Shown here: piece by piece, positions 36,401-46,775 of the stretch
Numbering within the stretch: position 1 is the first letter of the stretch
Layout of the letters: each line of letters begins with the position of its first letter
From: Nitrospira sp.
GTDB lineage: Bacteria > Nitrospirota > Nitrospiria > Nitrospirales > Nitrospiraceae
Direction of reading: 5' to 3'
Assembly (NCBI GenBank): GCA_024998595.1
Contig: JACOEK010000001.1
Span: 806,001-870,000 of the forward strand
Length of the DNA: 64,000 nt
Made by a program: the position numbers and the translations under genes
The notes under the pieces: generated by a model
The model's database searches: none
What the model saw: only the letters and a program-made list of their open reading frames with translations
What the model was told of the DNA's origin: nothing

Positions 36401-37190
36401 ATTTCCTGAGAGTGACTTGGGCTGTCTCGATGCGGTCTTGTTCAGTCTTAGCTTCCTGGAGACGTACCTCTGCCGCAGTTCTTGCCTCATCCCCAAGTGG
36501 CTGATGCTCACCGAGTTGGGTTTCAAGGTCTCGTAGCGCTTCCCGCTCCTGTTTGGCTCGGGCGAATGCGGCCCGCGAGATATCAGAGTAAATCTGGGTC
36601 CCTGTGATCTTTTCGAGGAGTTCAGCTCTGTCTTTTGAGCCGGCCTTTATGAAAGTGTCAAAGTCGCCCTGGGCTAGAAGGACTGATCGTCGAAATTGAT
36701 CGAAGCTGAGCCCGATGCGTTTTTGAATCTGCTGAAGCGTATCAGTCTTCTTGTCACCGATAATTGCGCCGGACTTGATTTCCGTGAGCGTGATCTTCTG
36801 CCCCTGAAGTTTCCCATTGGCTTTGCCCCGCGCACGATTCACTTCCCAACGAGATCGGTACCGCTGTCCATCCTGTGCGACAAAGTCTACTTCCGCATAG
36901 CCCGTGCCGGCGCCATGACGAAGAATCCCGCGTACGTCATCATATTTGAGCTGCTGCGAAAGATCGCCTTCGATCCGTCCAATTGATGCTCCACTCTCTG
37001 CTGTATCCATGCGAGGGAGCCGGTCAAACAGCGCAAGGCAAAGCGCATCCAGCAGGGTTGTCTTCCCAGCGCCGGTTGGACCAGTAATCACGAAGATGCC
37101 AGAGCTGCGGATTGGCTCTGTCTCGAAGTCGACTTCGAATGGGTCGGAGAGGCTGGCAAGGTTTTCGCCTCGGATCGCAAGGATTCTCAT
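33417..37190 (-). CDS. sbcC: SbcC nuclease ATPase subunit
   Basis: SbcC is the SMC-like subunit of the SbcCD double-strand nuclease that opens hairpins and trims protein-blocked ends. The 1257-residue protein has N-terminal Walker A GPTGAGKTTLLDALC near residue 38 and long coiled coils around a central CPVCGATEHP zinc hook near 620. The C-terminal ABC signature NLSGGERFLVSLSLALGLA and Walker B SLFIDEGFGALD complete the head. It overlaps sbcD by 4 bp, so the subunits are translationally coupled. Its place beside restriction-type genes on a mobile island suggests a defence role or protection of element DNA ends. Confidence 0.95.
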   Translation of the reverse strand: MRILAIRGENLASLSDPFEVDFETEPIRSSGIFVITGPTGAGKTTLLDALCLALFDRLPRMDTAESGASIGRIEGDLSQQLKYDDVRGILRHGAGTGYAEVDFVAQDGQRYRSRWEVNRARGKANGKLQGQKITLTEIKSGAIIGDKKTDTLQQIQKRIGLSFDQFRRSVLLAQGDFDTFIKAGSKDRAELLEKITGTQIYSDISRAAFARAKQEREALRDLETQLGEHQPLGDEARTAAEVRLQEAKTEQDRIETAQVTLRKWEDWHEVKSRLDTRLVEGNAALTQALALDRNAESDRATLAMAKKAFALRAEIETAAATGRRLADAGNAFVDAQEGERKAVEERDKAVLASNAAKDERDKERAAYDAIGPELDKAQRLDALIESAKVDLADLADLLGKSSKGKDTAHDAVTEVERTLKATRDQRENDGRWLEDHKAVEALSVRMKDVERDLSEQLVLTTDITSTGSIIQQLALDVEVAKTSLREKESVVAPLQDRDHKLDEQIATLRQIAGAIDASAVEARRDTLMQVQTALDEAQNASENARKAHGAIITTNEEAAKQETLIQRASEVMTQMDAELPTDLARMEEARRSLDLSEAAGTEAAEHLRLKLEEGQPCPVCGATEHPVADVDRLLKARVLADHQRVAELESKVFSAQANRTRSETQITAAKDALEGVLQRRSSQEKELQVAFDKWQASVASVSTYCGEIGVSVPTFPEDAIGAESVVAINSARGTVEKLLSDAKETIKRATDAEAQIRIFSTDRENVRALLLTANADIVKLTDEEHDKVSKAGMLQATLQGTKQNLASLYSRLDTALAPVFPNWQNQITSTDEPFVGICSNLVNDWHKCRRRHEMTAADISRLEADLEGKRATLKGLETAIAETQKRHADKKDELNGHNSERILIIKGRPVGEVRTEYRKRWEATEKLWNEAEHKKSMAEQIAAGMSSNALATRKTAEAARIDHESAEALLTEKLLANTISRSQAESAITKGEAWVVAEQVRLDTLREAVAAARATLLERQQSAKEHEATDHPTQTREEIATALKEIEAQHSKASAAYVEASSVLLSDDQARSRTGKIKAALHERQQHARIWGQLDDLIGSADGTKFRRFAQSLTLNHLIRLANQHLNNLHPRYELQRAPGSDLVLQVIDRNMADEVRGVHNLSGGERFLVSLSLALGLASMSSNRGIKVESLFIDEGFGALDSNSLAMAVSVLEQLQATGRQVGVISHVEEMKERIAVKVEVTPVDSGRSTVQVVTA

Positions 37191-38428
37191 GTTGCGCCTG
37201 TCTGATCGTTCTCCGACGCTGAGATGCTCGTCAGCACTTCGTCAAAGGCGCTTTTGAGCTCCGTCGCCGGCTCGACTCCGTATTCCTCAACATGTCGACG
37301 AGCGAACACATGGGCCGGCTCCAGCGTGTTTAGCTCTGTGTCTCCTTCCACGGTGTCGGCCAATGCGCCTCCCTGTCCCTCAGTCTGTCTAACGATGCGC
37401 GTGAGCCGGACTGGCTTCCCCTCCAAGGCAGCTTCGATGCGTGACCGAAGCTCTGGCTCAGCTCCATCAAGCCGAACCGCGACCTCAAGGAATGGTCGGC
37501 GATCCTGCCCAGGATCGTCGATCTCAAGGCTGCGTAATTCATCCTCGACTTGGTCAAGCGGCGCTGCGCCAACTTCCGGAACCCGAAGGAAGGCGACGGG
37601 TCTCGGCGTCCGCACCAAATCTATTGCGAGGCTAGCTGTTACATCGAAATCGATCACAACAATACTGTGTTGATAGTCTCTCTCGGCGACCGACATAGGG
37701 AAAGGCGAGCCGGCATAGCGGATGACGGTTTGACCTGAGATAGACTGTGGTTTGTGGAGATGGCCTAACGCTACATAGGAGACACTTGCTGGGAAAAGAT
37801 CGGAAGAAACCGCCTCCTCGCCTCCTATGACGATTCGTCGTTCGCTCAGTTCCGATACTGCTCCCCCGCTCATGTGTAAGTGGCCTGTGACGATCAACGG
37901 GAGACCTTCGTGCATGACGTGGCCAGCCTCAATAACTTGCTGGTAGAGAGCGTGAAGGGGGCGTTCACCACTGGCTACTACGGGAAGATCTCCTGGGCGG
38001 AGGTAGGGGACAGCGGCGCACACAGCTCGGGGCGTTCCGGTCACGTCTTGTAGTTCAATCAGTGTCTGCCCTACAACCGGCTGACCATTATGCCGAGGCA
38101 TTCCCCCGATGAGGTGGACTCGGCTAGCATCGAGAAGGTGTTTCGGCAGCTCAAGTCGTGCAGCTGAGTCATGATTGCCGCCGATGAGCACGATTTGAAG
38201 GTGTGGACTTTCGGTTATTACTCGCCGTAAGAATCGATACAGGCGCTGTTGAGCGGGGATAGGCGGATTGACTGTGTCGTAAACGTCGCCCGTGATGATG
38301 AGTGCGTCAGCCTTTTGTTCGATCAGTTGGTTGGCTAGCCAGTCGAGAAACGAGTCATGTTCGACGCGCCGGTCGAAACCATGCAGTTCCTGGCCAAGAT
38401 GCCAATCGGAAGTGTGGATGACCCGCAT
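37187..38428 (-). CDS. sbcD: SbcD nuclease subunit
   Basis: SbcD is the Mre11-like metallophosphoesterase of SbcCD. The 413-residue protein begins MRVIHTSDWHLGQELHGFDR and has the metal motifs GDVYDT near residue 48, GGNHDS near 83 and GHLHMSGGA near 175. It is encoded just before sbcC with an ATGA overlap and 42 bp after the OLD-family gene on the same strand. Confidence 0.95.
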   Translation of the reverse strand: MRVIHTSDWHLGQELHGFDRRVEHDSFLDWLANQLIEQKADALIITGDVYDTVNPPIPAQQRLYRFLRRVITESPHLQIVLIGGNHDSAARLELPKHLLDASRVHLIGGMPRHNGQPVVGQTLIELQDVTGTPRAVCAAVPYLRPGDLPVVASGERPLHALYQQVIEAGHVMHEGLPLIVTGHLHMSGGAVSELSERRIVIGGEEAVSSDLFPASVSYVALGHLHKPQSISGQTVIRYAGSPFPMSVAERDYQHSIVVIDFDVTASLAIDLVRTPRPVAFLRVPEVGAAPLDQVEDELRSLEIDDPGQDRRPFLEVAVRLDGAEPELRSRIEAALEGKPVRLTRIVRQTEGQGGALADTVEGDTELNTLEPAHVFARRHVEEYGVEPATELKSAFDEVLTSISASENDQTGAT

Positions 38429-38470
38429 ATTGTGTCTTCTCAGTCGGCCATTTCCCCGCCAAGCACCTTT

Positions 38471-40399
38471 TTACTGCACACTGACGGCTGGATTCAAAAT
38501 CTCATTACACAGGCGTTCGAGGCTCGGCGATCTTTTGCCTGATTCCCAAGCTCGGGTAAGACAGAACCCGATATGCAGTGTATTTTTCCGAAGTCCCCCA
38601 GCATGGCCATACTGCTTGTCAGCTTCTGCTTGAAAGGCACTCCACTCAGCTGCACCAATTTCTGCTCTAACAAGCGAGCCAATATTTGATCGCCACATGA
38701 CAAACCCAGGGCCCCACAAGCTGGTTGTGGGTAATGGGTTTTCGTTTGCCTTGCCTAGAAGCGCAAGCAGGGCTTTGTTATCTTTCTCATGTTTTGCCCT
38801 CTTACCTGGATCCTGCTCATCGGCATCTGAATCAAAGACAACGAAGGTTGGAGTGCCGATCCGTTTGGCAATCACCACCGGGCGTAACATCTCACTCTTG
38901 GCATTCACGGGGACAATATGACAACCACTGCGGCGGTACTGGTCCCATTTATTGAGGAGATGAAGATAGGAGCTCAGATAAGCAACGTCTTCAAGACCTT
39001 CGACCAATATTAGGCGAGAGGTGAAAAACATCTCATTGAGCGAAGGCTGTAATGCTTGGTGGATTTTTGCCAGAACACCCTGTGGTTTGCTGGGCGTCTC
39101 TCCCGTGGCGGCTGCAACGGCATCGGCAATGTCTTTGTAGGACATATATGTGACGGTCGAGTGCTTTTGAATAGTATCTTTTCTGACCATGCGGACATCT
39201 TCAAATCCCTCGCCAGAGACGAATAATGGGCTATGTGTCGAAACAATAACCTGTGAGTTGGCCTTACTGAGGTCCTGGAGGACGGTGGCTAGATGTCTGG
39301 CCTGAGGGGGATGTTGATAGAGTTCAGGTTCTTCGCACCCTAAGATGAGTCGTGGAGTGGCCTTGTCATCGCTACTAGCGAGTTCATGCAACAGAGCAAG
39401 AAGATAGGATCTCTGAAGGCCATGTCCGAACCTGGGGAGTTCACCCTCGAAATTACCCTCTCCTGCGATGATTCTTGCTAATGGTTCTTCGACCCGCACC
39501 GATTTATCAGGATCCTGACGCCACTCAAGCTTCAGAGTGGCGTCTGGGTGTGCCCACTCGGTTAAGCGGGTCTGGAGTGAATCTGAGAGCTCCTTCAAAA
39601 CCTCCTGATTCTTATCGAGAAGGTGTTGATATTGTTCCTGCATCCCAGTGCGAAGGGCTTTGACGGCTTCTTCAAAATTTGTCTTTGCCCGGACCGTACG
39701 TGCCAGTAGTTTGCCGAGGGCTGTGTCTCTGGCCTCAAGCTGTTCCGTGGCCGCATCTTTAACTGCTGGGACGTAAACCCACTGAATGTATTGGGCAAGA
39801 CGGTTAGCACCCTTGGAGACCCCATAAAACTGATCTTCGCTCGCTAGCAATTCGCACAAATCGGGGTGGTCGGTTTCGTACTTGCGAAGAGCCTCGATCA
39901 TAGCGTCTTTCGTACCTGGCGAGGGAATGTCACCAAAGTTTCTCTGGATCTCGGAGTAAAGAGTTCTCAGGTCAGAGACCCTCTTATTATCACCAACGGC
40001 TCGGAAGAACTCTTTGAACCCCGGCATGGCGAGCCGCTGGCCGTACTGTTTAACCTCGGCTTTTCCTGTGGCTTCATTGAAAGTAGCAATTGCGGAAACA
40101 ATGAGCTTTCCCTGACGATAGTAATTGGAAAAGTCCTGCTGGGCTTCAGGGCTTAAGTCTGTGAATGTGACAGTAATCTCTATTGGTTCAGCGGTATTCT
40201 TTTGATGAAAATCCTCACGATCGAGCTGACTTAGGTCAGTGCCGGAGTTTTCGGTTTCACGGAAAAAGACGTTGAGGGCACACAAGACGGTCGATTTACC
40301 AGAGCCATTTGGCCCCACTAGGCAAGTGTAGTCATTGAAAGGGACGGTGACGTCGGCAAAGGATCGGAGATTCTTAATGCGTACTGATTCGAGTCTCAT
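38471..40399 (-). CDS. OLD-family ATP-dependent endonuclease (ABC ATPase plus TOPRIM)
   Basis: OLD proteins join an ABC-type ATPase to a TOPRIM nuclease and act in phage defence (P2 Old, GajA). The 642-residue protein has Walker A VGPNGSGKSTVLCAL near residue 31, a long helical middle, Walker B LGCEEPELYQHPPQA and the STHSP loop, then the TOPRIM motifs LILVEGLEDVAYL near 466 and FVVFDSDADE near 523. No UvrD-like helicase is adjacent, so this is not a Gabija pair. It lies divergent from the SNF2/methylase operon and upstream of sbcDC on the same strand, suggesting a joint DNA-end-acting module. Confidence 0.9.
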   Translation of the reverse strand: MRLESVRIKNLRSFADVTVPFNDYTCLVGPNGSGKSTVLCALNVFFRETENSGTDLSQLDREDFHQKNTAEPIEITVTFTDLSPEAQQDFSNYYRQGKLIVSAIATFNEATGKAEVKQYGQRLAMPGFKEFFRAVGDNKRVSDLRTLYSEIQRNFGDIPSPGTKDAMIEALRKYETDHPDLCELLASEDQFYGVSKGANRLAQYIQWVYVPAVKDAATEQLEARDTALGKLLARTVRAKTNFEEAVKALRTGMQEQYQHLLDKNQEVLKELSDSLQTRLTEWAHPDATLKLEWRQDPDKSVRVEEPLARIIAGEGNFEGELPRFGHGLQRSYLLALLHELASSDDKATPRLILGCEEPELYQHPPQARHLATVLQDLSKANSQVIVSTHSPLFVSGEGFEDVRMVRKDTIQKHSTVTYMSYKDIADAVAAATGETPSKPQGVLAKIHQALQPSLNEMFFTSRLILVEGLEDVAYLSSYLHLLNKWDQYRRSGCHIVPVNAKSEMLRPVVIAKRIGTPTFVVFDSDADEQDPGKRAKHEKDNKALLALLGKANENPLPTTSLWGPGFVMWRSNIGSLVRAEIGAAEWSAFQAEADKQYGHAGGLRKNTLHIGFCLTRAWESGKRSPSLERLCNEILNPAVSVQ

Positions 40400-40410
40400 T
40401 CGAGCCTCAT

Positions 40411-40440
40411 TTGGTCAAGGGACTCTATCCCAAATATATA
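40411..40440 (+). promoter_or_regulatory. Possible promoter in the divergent OLD/helicase gap
   Basis: TTGGTC (40411-40416) and TATATA (40435-40440) are separated by 18 bases in the 183-bp gap between the leftward OLD gene and the rightward helicase gene. The -35 is weak. A second AT-rich stretch (cttatatagc) lies near 40474-40483. Confidence 0.3.
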
Positions 40441-40582
40441 AACCTAGGAAGACGAGATGTGAACATAAGTGCGGTCTTATATAGCTTGTTTGGACTGTTT
40501 CTCATACCACCTTTTAGGGGGGCTTCTCCGACTGCCAGTTCAGTTGCTTTTGCAGGGTGAAAAAGGTATCCCTCTGCTTCAA

Positions 40583-43474
40583 ATGCTTACCCCCTACCAT
40601 GCCAAATATTTTGCCCACGACCTGACTCGCCGGGCTGCAAGTGGCATGGATAGGTTGTCTATGTCATTGTTTGATGCGTCCGTAGACCTGAATCCCCACC
40701 AGATCGAAGCTGCCCTGTTTGCATTACAGTCGCCTCTGTCAAAAGGAGTCATCCTGGCCGACGAAGTCGGCCTTGGGAAGACTATTGAGGCAGGTATCGT
40801 ACTCTGTCAGTTCTGGGCGGAGCGCAAGCGCCGGTTGCTGGTGATCTGCCCGGCTTCGCTGCGCAAGCAGTGGGCGATGGAGCTGCAGGAGAAGTTCAAC
40901 TTGCCCACGCGGGTGCTCGACACCAAAGCCTACCGTGAGGCGCAACGGAGTGGGCGCGCGCCTCTGAACGAGAAGGCTGTGCTCATCATGTCCATGAACT
41001 ACGGAAACGCGTTGCGGGAGGAACTGAAGAGCATCGCGTGGGATCTCGTCGTCATTGACGAAGCGCACAAACTGCGCAACGCGTATCGGCCGAGCAACAA
41101 GGTCGGTCAAGGCATCCGCTGGGCGACCGAGGACTGTCGCAAGCTCTTGCTCACGGCCACGCCGCTGCAGAACTCACTGCTCGAACTGTACGGCCTCTCG
41201 ACCCTGATTGACGAGCACCTGTTCGGGGATCTCAACTCCTTTCGCAGTCAATACGCCAGCGCTGGCAGCAGCATCAGCGATCTGCGTCAGCGCCTCTCGG
41301 GCTTCTGCAAGCGCACGCTACGCAATCAGGTCACCGAGTACATCCGCTACACCGAGCGGCGGCCGATCACGCGGCCGTTCACGCCAAGCGACGACGAGCA
41401 CGCGCTCTATGAGGCGGTGTCCGGGTTCCTGCAGAGCGAGGATAGTTACGCGCTCCCTCAGCGCCAGCGTCACCTGACTGCGCTCGTCCTACGCAAGCTG
41501 CTGGCGTCGTCATCACAGGCCATCGCTGCCACGCTTGATAAACTGCGAACACGTCTCGAAACCCTACGCGACGAGAAGGTGCAGGACGACGCGGAGTTCA
41601 CTGAGGCGCTCATTGAGGCGGAGGAGCTCGAAGACGACTTGCTTGACGAGATCCTTGCGGAGCCAGACGAAGCCGAGGCCGAATTTGCACCACGTACCAT
41701 CGACCGGCAAAAGCTGCGCGACGAGATCGACATCCTGCAGCGGCTCGCCAACTGGGCGCGCCGCATCGGCATCGACACCAAGACAAGGACACTGCTCACC
41801 GCACTGGAGATCGGATTCGCACAGATGGCGGCGACGGGCGCGGCGCGTAAGGCGCTGATCTTCACCGAGTCACGTCGCACCCAGGAATACCTGAAGACCT
41901 TCCTCGAGTCGAACTGCTACGGGGGCCAAGTCGTGCTCTTCAACGGCACCAACGGCGGGCCGGAAGCCACCGCGATCTACGAGCGCTGGGTAGAAAAGAA
42001 CCGCGACGCCGGACGCCCATCTGGTTCACGCGCCGTGGATGTGCGCACTGCGCTCATCGAGCATTTTCGCGATGATGGCTCGATCCTGCTCGCCACCGAG
42101 GCGGCGGCGGAAGGCATCAACTTGCAGTTCTGCTCGCTGGTCATCAACTACGACCTGCCCTGGAACCCGCAGCGTATCGAGCAGCGCATCGGACGCTGTC
42201 ACCGCTACGGACAGAAGCACGATGTGGTCGTGATCAATTTCCTGAACGAACGCAACGAGGCGGACCGCCGCGTGCTCGAGCTGTTGGGCGAGAAATTCAG
42301 CCTCTTCAACGGCGTCTTCGGTGCCTCTGACGAGGTGCTGGGCACGATCGAGTCCGGCGTGGATTTCGAGAAGCGCATTCTCGCGATCTACCAACAGTGC
42401 CGCACGCCTGAGGAGATTGACGCCGCGTTTCGCACCCTGCAGGTAGAGATGGACGAAAGCATTCGCACGCGGATGGACGATACGCGTCGAACACTGTTCG
42501 AGTACTTCGATGAGGACGTGCATCAGCGTCTGCGGCTACAGCTTGACGACGCGAAGGCCCAGCTCGACCGGTTTGGCCAGCGCTTCTGGTCGCTGACCCG
42601 CTTCATGCTCGACGACTGCGCCCGCTTCGACGATGCCGCGCTGGCTTTCGACCTCGAGCTCCCGCCGAACGCGGAGATTACGGCCGGACGCTACCACCTA
42701 ATCTCCAAGTCCTCCCCTAAGGCGGCGCAGGGAGGCGACGGTGGGGGCGAGGAGTGCAGCCAGTTTCTCTATCGCCTCTCGCATCCGCTGGGAGAGCACG
42801 TGGTGGAGACTGCGAAGGCCCTCGTCATGCCAGCGGCGCAGATCGTTTTCGATGTGTCGCATCATTCGGCCCGCATCCATGCCGTCGAGGCGCTGCGCGG
42901 CAAGAGCGGATTCCTCACGCTGACGCGCCTGGTGATCGAGTCCTACGAGCGCGAGGAATATCTGTTGTTCTCCGGGTTCGACGCAGCCGGCGCCGGGCTC
43001 GACCAGGAGACGATGGAGAAGCTCTTTGGCTGCGCCGGCCGTGTAGAAGGCGACGCGTCGATTCCATCCGCCGAACAGAAACGCCTGAACGCCGAGTCGG
43101 AGCGCCATGCCAAGGCTACCGTGAGTCGCTCGCTCGAACAGAACAGTATTCACTTCAACCAGGCGCGCGAGAAGCTGGAGAAATGGGCCGACGACATGGT
43201 GCTATCGACAGAGAAAGCGCTCGCCGACACCAAGGAGCAGATCAAGGCACTACGGCGGCAGGCGCGGCAGGCGGCCACGCTCGAAGAGCAGCATGAGATC
43301 CAGCAGCAACAGCAGAAATTGGAAAAGCAGCAGCGCCGCCAGCGGCAGGAGATTTTCAAGACCGAGGATGAGATCATGGATAAACGAGATTCCCTGATCG
43401 AATCGTTGGAACGGCGGCTTGCCCAACACACCGCGACCGACGTACTCTTCACGATCCGCTGGGCCGTGCAGTAG
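40583..43474 (+). CDS. SNF2-family helicase of the island methylase operon
   Basis: The 963-residue protein is a superfamily 2 SNF2/RapA-like DNA translocase. The ATG at 40583 is preferred ([17 protein letters not shown], an opening recalled from related proteins), though an earlier frame exists and no strong ribosome site is seen. Motifs are [14 protein letters not shown] (Walker A) near residue 65, [13 protein letters not shown] near 157, and the C-terminal helicase core [20 protein letters not shown] and [11 protein letters not shown] near 535. The last 100 residues are a coiled coil rich in Gln. A helicase next to a large methylase recalls DISARM class 1 DrmD and related sets, but the other DISARM genes are missing. 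Confidence 0.88.
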   Translation: MLTPYHAKYFAHDLTRRAASGMDRLSMSLFDASVDLNPHQIEAALFALQSPLSKGVILADEVGLGKTIEAGIVLCQFWAERKRRLLVICPASLRKQWAMELQEKFNLPTRVLDTKAYREAQRSGRAPLNEKAVLIMSMNYGNALREELKSIAWDLVVIDEAHKLRNAYRPSNKVGQGIRWATEDCRKLLLTATPLQNSLLELYGLSTLIDEHLFGDLNSFRSQYASAGSSISDLRQRLSGFCKRTLRNQVTEYIRYTERRPITRPFTPSDDEHALYEAVSGFLQSEDSYALPQRQRHLTALVLRKLLASSSQAIAATLDKLRTRLETLRDEKVQDDAEFTEALIEAEELEDDLLDEILAEPDEAEAEFAPRTIDRQKLRDEIDILQRLANWARRIGIDTKTRTLLTALEIGFAQMAATGAARKALIFTESRRTQEYLKTFLESNCYGGQVVLFNGTNGGPEATAIYERWVEKNRDAGRPSGSRAVDVRTALIEHFRDDGSILLATEAAAEGINLQFCSLVINYDLPWNPQRIEQRIGRCHRYGQKHDVVVINFLNERNEADRRVLELLGEKFSLFNGVFGASDEVLGTIESGVDFEKRILAIYQQCRTPEEIDAAFRTLQVEMDESIRTRMDDTRRTLFEYFDEDVHQRLRLQLDDAKAQLDRFGQRFWSLTRFMLDDCARFDDAALAFDLELPPNAEITAGRYHLISKSSPKAAQGGDGGGEECSQFLYRLSHPLGEHVVETAKALVMPAAQIVFDVSHHSARIHAVEALRGKSGFLTLTRLVIESYEREEYLLFSGFDAAGAGLDQETMEKLFGCAGRVEGDASIPSAEQKRLNAESERHAKATVSRSLEQNSIHFNQAREKLEKWADDMVLSTEKALADTKEQIKALRRQARQAATLEEQHEIQQQQQKLEKQQRRQRQEIFKTEDEIMDKRDSLIESLERRLAQHTATDVLFTIRWAVQ

Positions 43475-43518
43475 GCATGCCACATGCCGAATATGACGAA
43501 CCAAGGATACAGGACGCG

Positions 43519-46500
43519 ATGAGCCAGAAATACGAGAAGCTGAAGACCCTCCTCAAAGAATTGTTCCAACTCGACCAGCCGGATTTGGATTTTGGCCTCT
43601 ACCGCGTCATGCACGCCAAGAGCGCCGAGGTGTCGCAGTTCCTCGACAAGGACCTGCTTCCACAAGTGAAAGCGGCGTTCGGCCAATACAAGAGCGCCGA
43701 CAAAGCCGAGATCGAGAAGGAGCTGGCCAAGGTCATCGCAGGCATCGAGTCCGCGGACATGGATCCCGCACAGTCACCCAAGGTCAAGGACCTGCGCGCT
43801 CGGCTGGCGAACGACGCCGTGGACATCGGCGCGCTGGAGAGCGAGGTCTACGACCACCTCTTCAGCTTTTTCCGCCGATACTACGACCAGGGCGACTTCC
43901 TAGCCAAGCGTGTCTACAAGCCAGGTGTTTATGCCATCCCCTACGAAGGCGAGGAGGTCACGCTCCACTGGGCCAACAAGGATCAGTACTACATTAAGAC
44001 CAGCGAGTACCTGCGCGACTACGCCTTCCGTCTGCGGCCGGACGACGACAAGCAGCCGATGCGGGTGCACTTCCGGTTGGTGGACGCCACCGAGGGCGAG
44101 CACGGCAACGTGAAGGCCGTGGAGGGTAAGGACCGCGTCTTTATCTTGGCATCCCCCGGCGAATCCGGTCGCGACTTCATTACCGAGGAAGATGGAGAGC
44201 AGGGCAAGGAACTCATCATCCGCTTCGAGTACCGCCCGGCGACGCTCACCGACTGGCCCGACGACGTCCGCGCGGGCAAGAGCAAGCCACCGGCGCAGAA
44301 GGACCTGACCCCGCTGGCAGCCAAGTGCGTGCTGGCAGTGACGGACGTCTCACTCACCTCGTGGATCGTGGAGCTCAGCAGGCTAGATTCAACGGAAAAG
44401 GAACCTGATCGCATAGTTCTCCAGAAGCACCTCAAGAAATACTCCGACGTCAATAAATTCGACTACTTCATTCACAAGGATTTGGGCGGCTTCCTGCGCA
44501 GAGAGCTGGATTTCTATATCAAGAACGAAGTCATGCACCTGGACGACGTGGAGAATGAGACCTCGCCGCGTGTCGAGCAGTACCTGTCGAAGATCAAGGT
44601 CATCCGCAAGATCGCCGGCAAGATCATCGCCTTCCTGGCCCAGCTCGAGGACTTCCAGAAGAAGCTGTGGCTGAAGAAGAAGTTCGTGGTCGAGACGCAA
44701 TATTGCATCACGCTCGATCGCATTCCTGAGGCATTCTATCCCGAGATCGCGGCCAATGACGATCAGCGGGAGGAGTGGGTGCGGTTGTTTGCGGTCTCCG
44801 AGATGCAGGGAAATTTAACGACGCCTGGCTATAGCGTACCGGTGACGATGGAATTTTTGAAAGCTCATCCTACGCTTGTTGTAGATACGCGCCATTTCCC
44901 TTCAAGCTTCTGCGAACGTCTAATTGAAAGCATGGACGCGCTAAAGATCCATTCGAGTGGGGTTTTGCTTCATGGTGAGAATGAGGACGCACTGAGATTG
45001 CTCAACCATGTGAACCGTGATTCGGTTATGTGCATATATATAGATCCACCCTTTAATACGGGCGATGACGGATTTATTTATAAAGACAACTATCAGCACT
45101 CAAGCTGGTGTTGCCTTCTCATGGAACGACTTCAAGCGGCGCATCGGCTATTGGCCGAGGACGGGTGTGTTTCTATCAGCATCGGTCAGGAAGAGATTGG
45201 GCCTCTTCAGGGCATTTGCGATGAAGTCTTTGGCCGAGCCAATCGGCTACCACTTGTAACGGTGAAACGGGGAAGTGTTACTGGTCACAAGGTAATTAAT
45301 CCGGGAGTCGTCAACATCTCGGAGTATGTACTGTGCTACGCCAAGAACCGCGCGAGATGGACTGGGAATGACGTTTTCGCAGAGCGGGAGCGTGACCAAC
45401 GGTATAGTACTTTTATTGTTGGTCGAGAAAGGTCACCGAAGGAATGGTCATTTACATCACTGCTCGACGCATTCTCCTCCTTCCATAAAACGCAGAAGAC
45501 TAAAATACGAGAGCACTTTGGCGATGCCTTTGAGGCCGAGATGGTCAAATTCGTTAGAGACCATGCTGATTCGGTTGTTCAGCCTGTCACAGTTGATAGG
45601 GCTGGCGTTGGCGCTGACTTTTTAGCTGCGGTCATGAATTCAGAGCAGAAACAAGGAGAAGTTCTGATTTATCGTCGCGAATCACATTCTGACGTTTATC
45701 TCATCGACGGAAAAAAATTGATCTTCTACGCCGACAAGTTGGTGAAGGTGGGAAATCGTCGAGTGACCGCTGAAAGAGCGTCAGATATTTGGACCGACGT
45801 TCTGCCAAATGATCTGCACAACGAGGGTGGCGTTGAACTTCGCAAGGGGAAGAAGCCTGAGGCCCTTGTGGCGCGTCTTCTCGAGATGGGGTCTAACGAG
45901 GGTGATGTCGTCCTAGACTTCTTCGCCGGTAGCGGGACGACGCCTGCAGCAGCTCAGAAATCAGGACGGCGCTGGATTGCGGTTGAGGCGGCTTCCTATT
46001 TCTATGAAAAGCCGCTACGTCGGATGAAGAATGTCCTATTTGGTGAGGGTCGTGGTGTTAGTCAGAATTATGGATGGATTGGTGGCGGGGCTTTCAAATA
46101 TCAGCGTCTCGAGTCCTACGAAGATGCATTGAACAATCTGGAAGTACAACGCAGTAAGGTGCAGCAATCTCTTTTGGCGGCGGTTGATGCTCAGGGCCCG
46201 GATGGGCTCAGGGAACAGTACCTGCTCCGCTACATGCTCAATGTGGAGACGCGCGGTAGCCAGTCGCTCCTTAATGTGCAGGCCTTTACCGACCCAACGG
46301 CCTACACGCTCAAGGTCAAGCGGCCCGGTTCGGATGAGAGCCGCGAGGTGAACGTCGATCTGTTGGAGTCCTTCAATTGGCTGATCGGCCTCACCGTGAA
46401 ACACATCGCCGCGCCGCAGATGTTTAGCACCGTGTTCGAGCGCGACAGCGAGAAGCGCCTGCACCTGAAGGGCCGCCTCAAGCAGAATGCGGACGGCCCG

Positions 46501-46773
46501 TACTGGTTCCGTACCGTCACCGGCACCACGCCCGACGGCCGCAAGGCACTCATCATCTGGCGCAAACTCACCGGCGAGCTGGAGCAGGATAATTTGGTGC
46601 TCGACGAGTGGTTCACAAAGCAAGGCTACTCAGCCAAGGACAGTGAGTTTGACCTCATCTACGTGAACGGCGGCAATAACCTGGAGAACCTCAAGACTCC
46701 CGACGACACGTGGAAGGTGCGGCTAATCGAAGAGGACTTCCATCGGTTAATGTTCGATACGGAAGGCGTGTGA
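43519..46773 (+). CDS. Beta-class adenine-type DNA methyltransferase with long N-terminal extension
   Basis: The 1084-residue protein (ATG 43519, AGGA upstream) has amino-methyltransferase motifs in beta order. [13 protein letters not shown] is near residue 510, a variable region with likely target recognition follows, and [14 protein letters not shown] is near 801, as in type III Mod enzymes. The first 440 residues are an unusual extension with coiled helices ([17 protein letters not shown]) that may contact the helicase. It would mark self DNA. Its middle (about 44,815-46,150) is clearly AT-richer than both ends: the sampled line 45,001-45,060 is 40% GC, line 46,441-46,500 is 70%. This suggests exchange of the catalytic/recognition block. 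Confidence 0.9.
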   Translation: MSQKYEKLKTLLKELFQLDQPDLDFGLYRVMHAKSAEVSQFLDKDLLPQVKAAFGQYKSADKAEIEKELAKVIAGIESADMDPAQSPKVKDLRARLANDAVDIGALESEVYDHLFSFFRRYYDQGDFLAKRVYKPGVYAIPYEGEEVTLHWANKDQYYIKTSEYLRDYAFRLRPDDDKQPMRVHFRLVDATEGEHGNVKAVEGKDRVFILASPGESGRDFITEEDGEQGKELIIRFEYRPATLTDWPDDVRAGKSKPPAQKDLTPLAAKCVLAVTDVSLTSWIVELSRLDSTEKEPDRIVLQKHLKKYSDVNKFDYFIHKDLGGFLRRELDFYIKNEVMHLDDVENETSPRVEQYLSKIKVIRKIAGKIIAFLAQLEDFQKKLWLKKKFVVETQYCITLDRIPEAFYPEIAANDDQREEWVRLFAVSEMQGNLTTPGYSVPVTMEFLKAHPTLVVDTRHFPSSFCERLIESMDALKIHSSGVLLHGENEDALRLLNHVNRDSVMCIYIDPPFNTGDDGFIYKDNYQHSSWCCLLMERLQAAHRLLAEDGCVSISIGQEEIGPLQGICDEVFGRANRLPLVTVKRGSVTGHKVINPGVVNISEYVLCYAKNRARWTGNDVFAERERDQRYSTFIVGRERSPKEWSFTSLLDAFSSFHKTQKTKIREHFGDAFEAEMVKFVRDHADSVVQPVTVDRAGVGADFLAAVMNSEQKQGEVLIYRRESHSDVYLIDGKKLIFYADKLVKVGNRRVTAERASDIWTDVLPNDLHNEGGVELRKGKKPEALVARLLEMGSNEGDVVLDFFAGSGTTPAAAQKSGRRWIAVEAASYFYEKPLRRMKNVLFGEGRGVSQNYGWIGGGAFKYQRLESYEDALNNLEVQRSKVQQSLLAAVDAQGPDGLREQYLLRYMLNVETRGSQSLLNVQAFTDPTAYTLKVKRPGSDESREVNVDLLESFNWLIGLTVKHIAAPQMFSTVFERDSEKRLHLKGRLKQNADGPYWFRTVTGTTPDGRKALIIWRKLTGELEQDNLVLDEWFTKQGYSAKDSEFDLIYVNGGNNLENLKTPDDTWKVRLIEEDFHRLMFDTEGV

Positions 46774-46775
46774 AC

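Noticed and set aside
38471-40399. Calling the OLD-family gene Gabija GajA
   Set aside because: No UvrD-like GajB gene is adjacent on either side.
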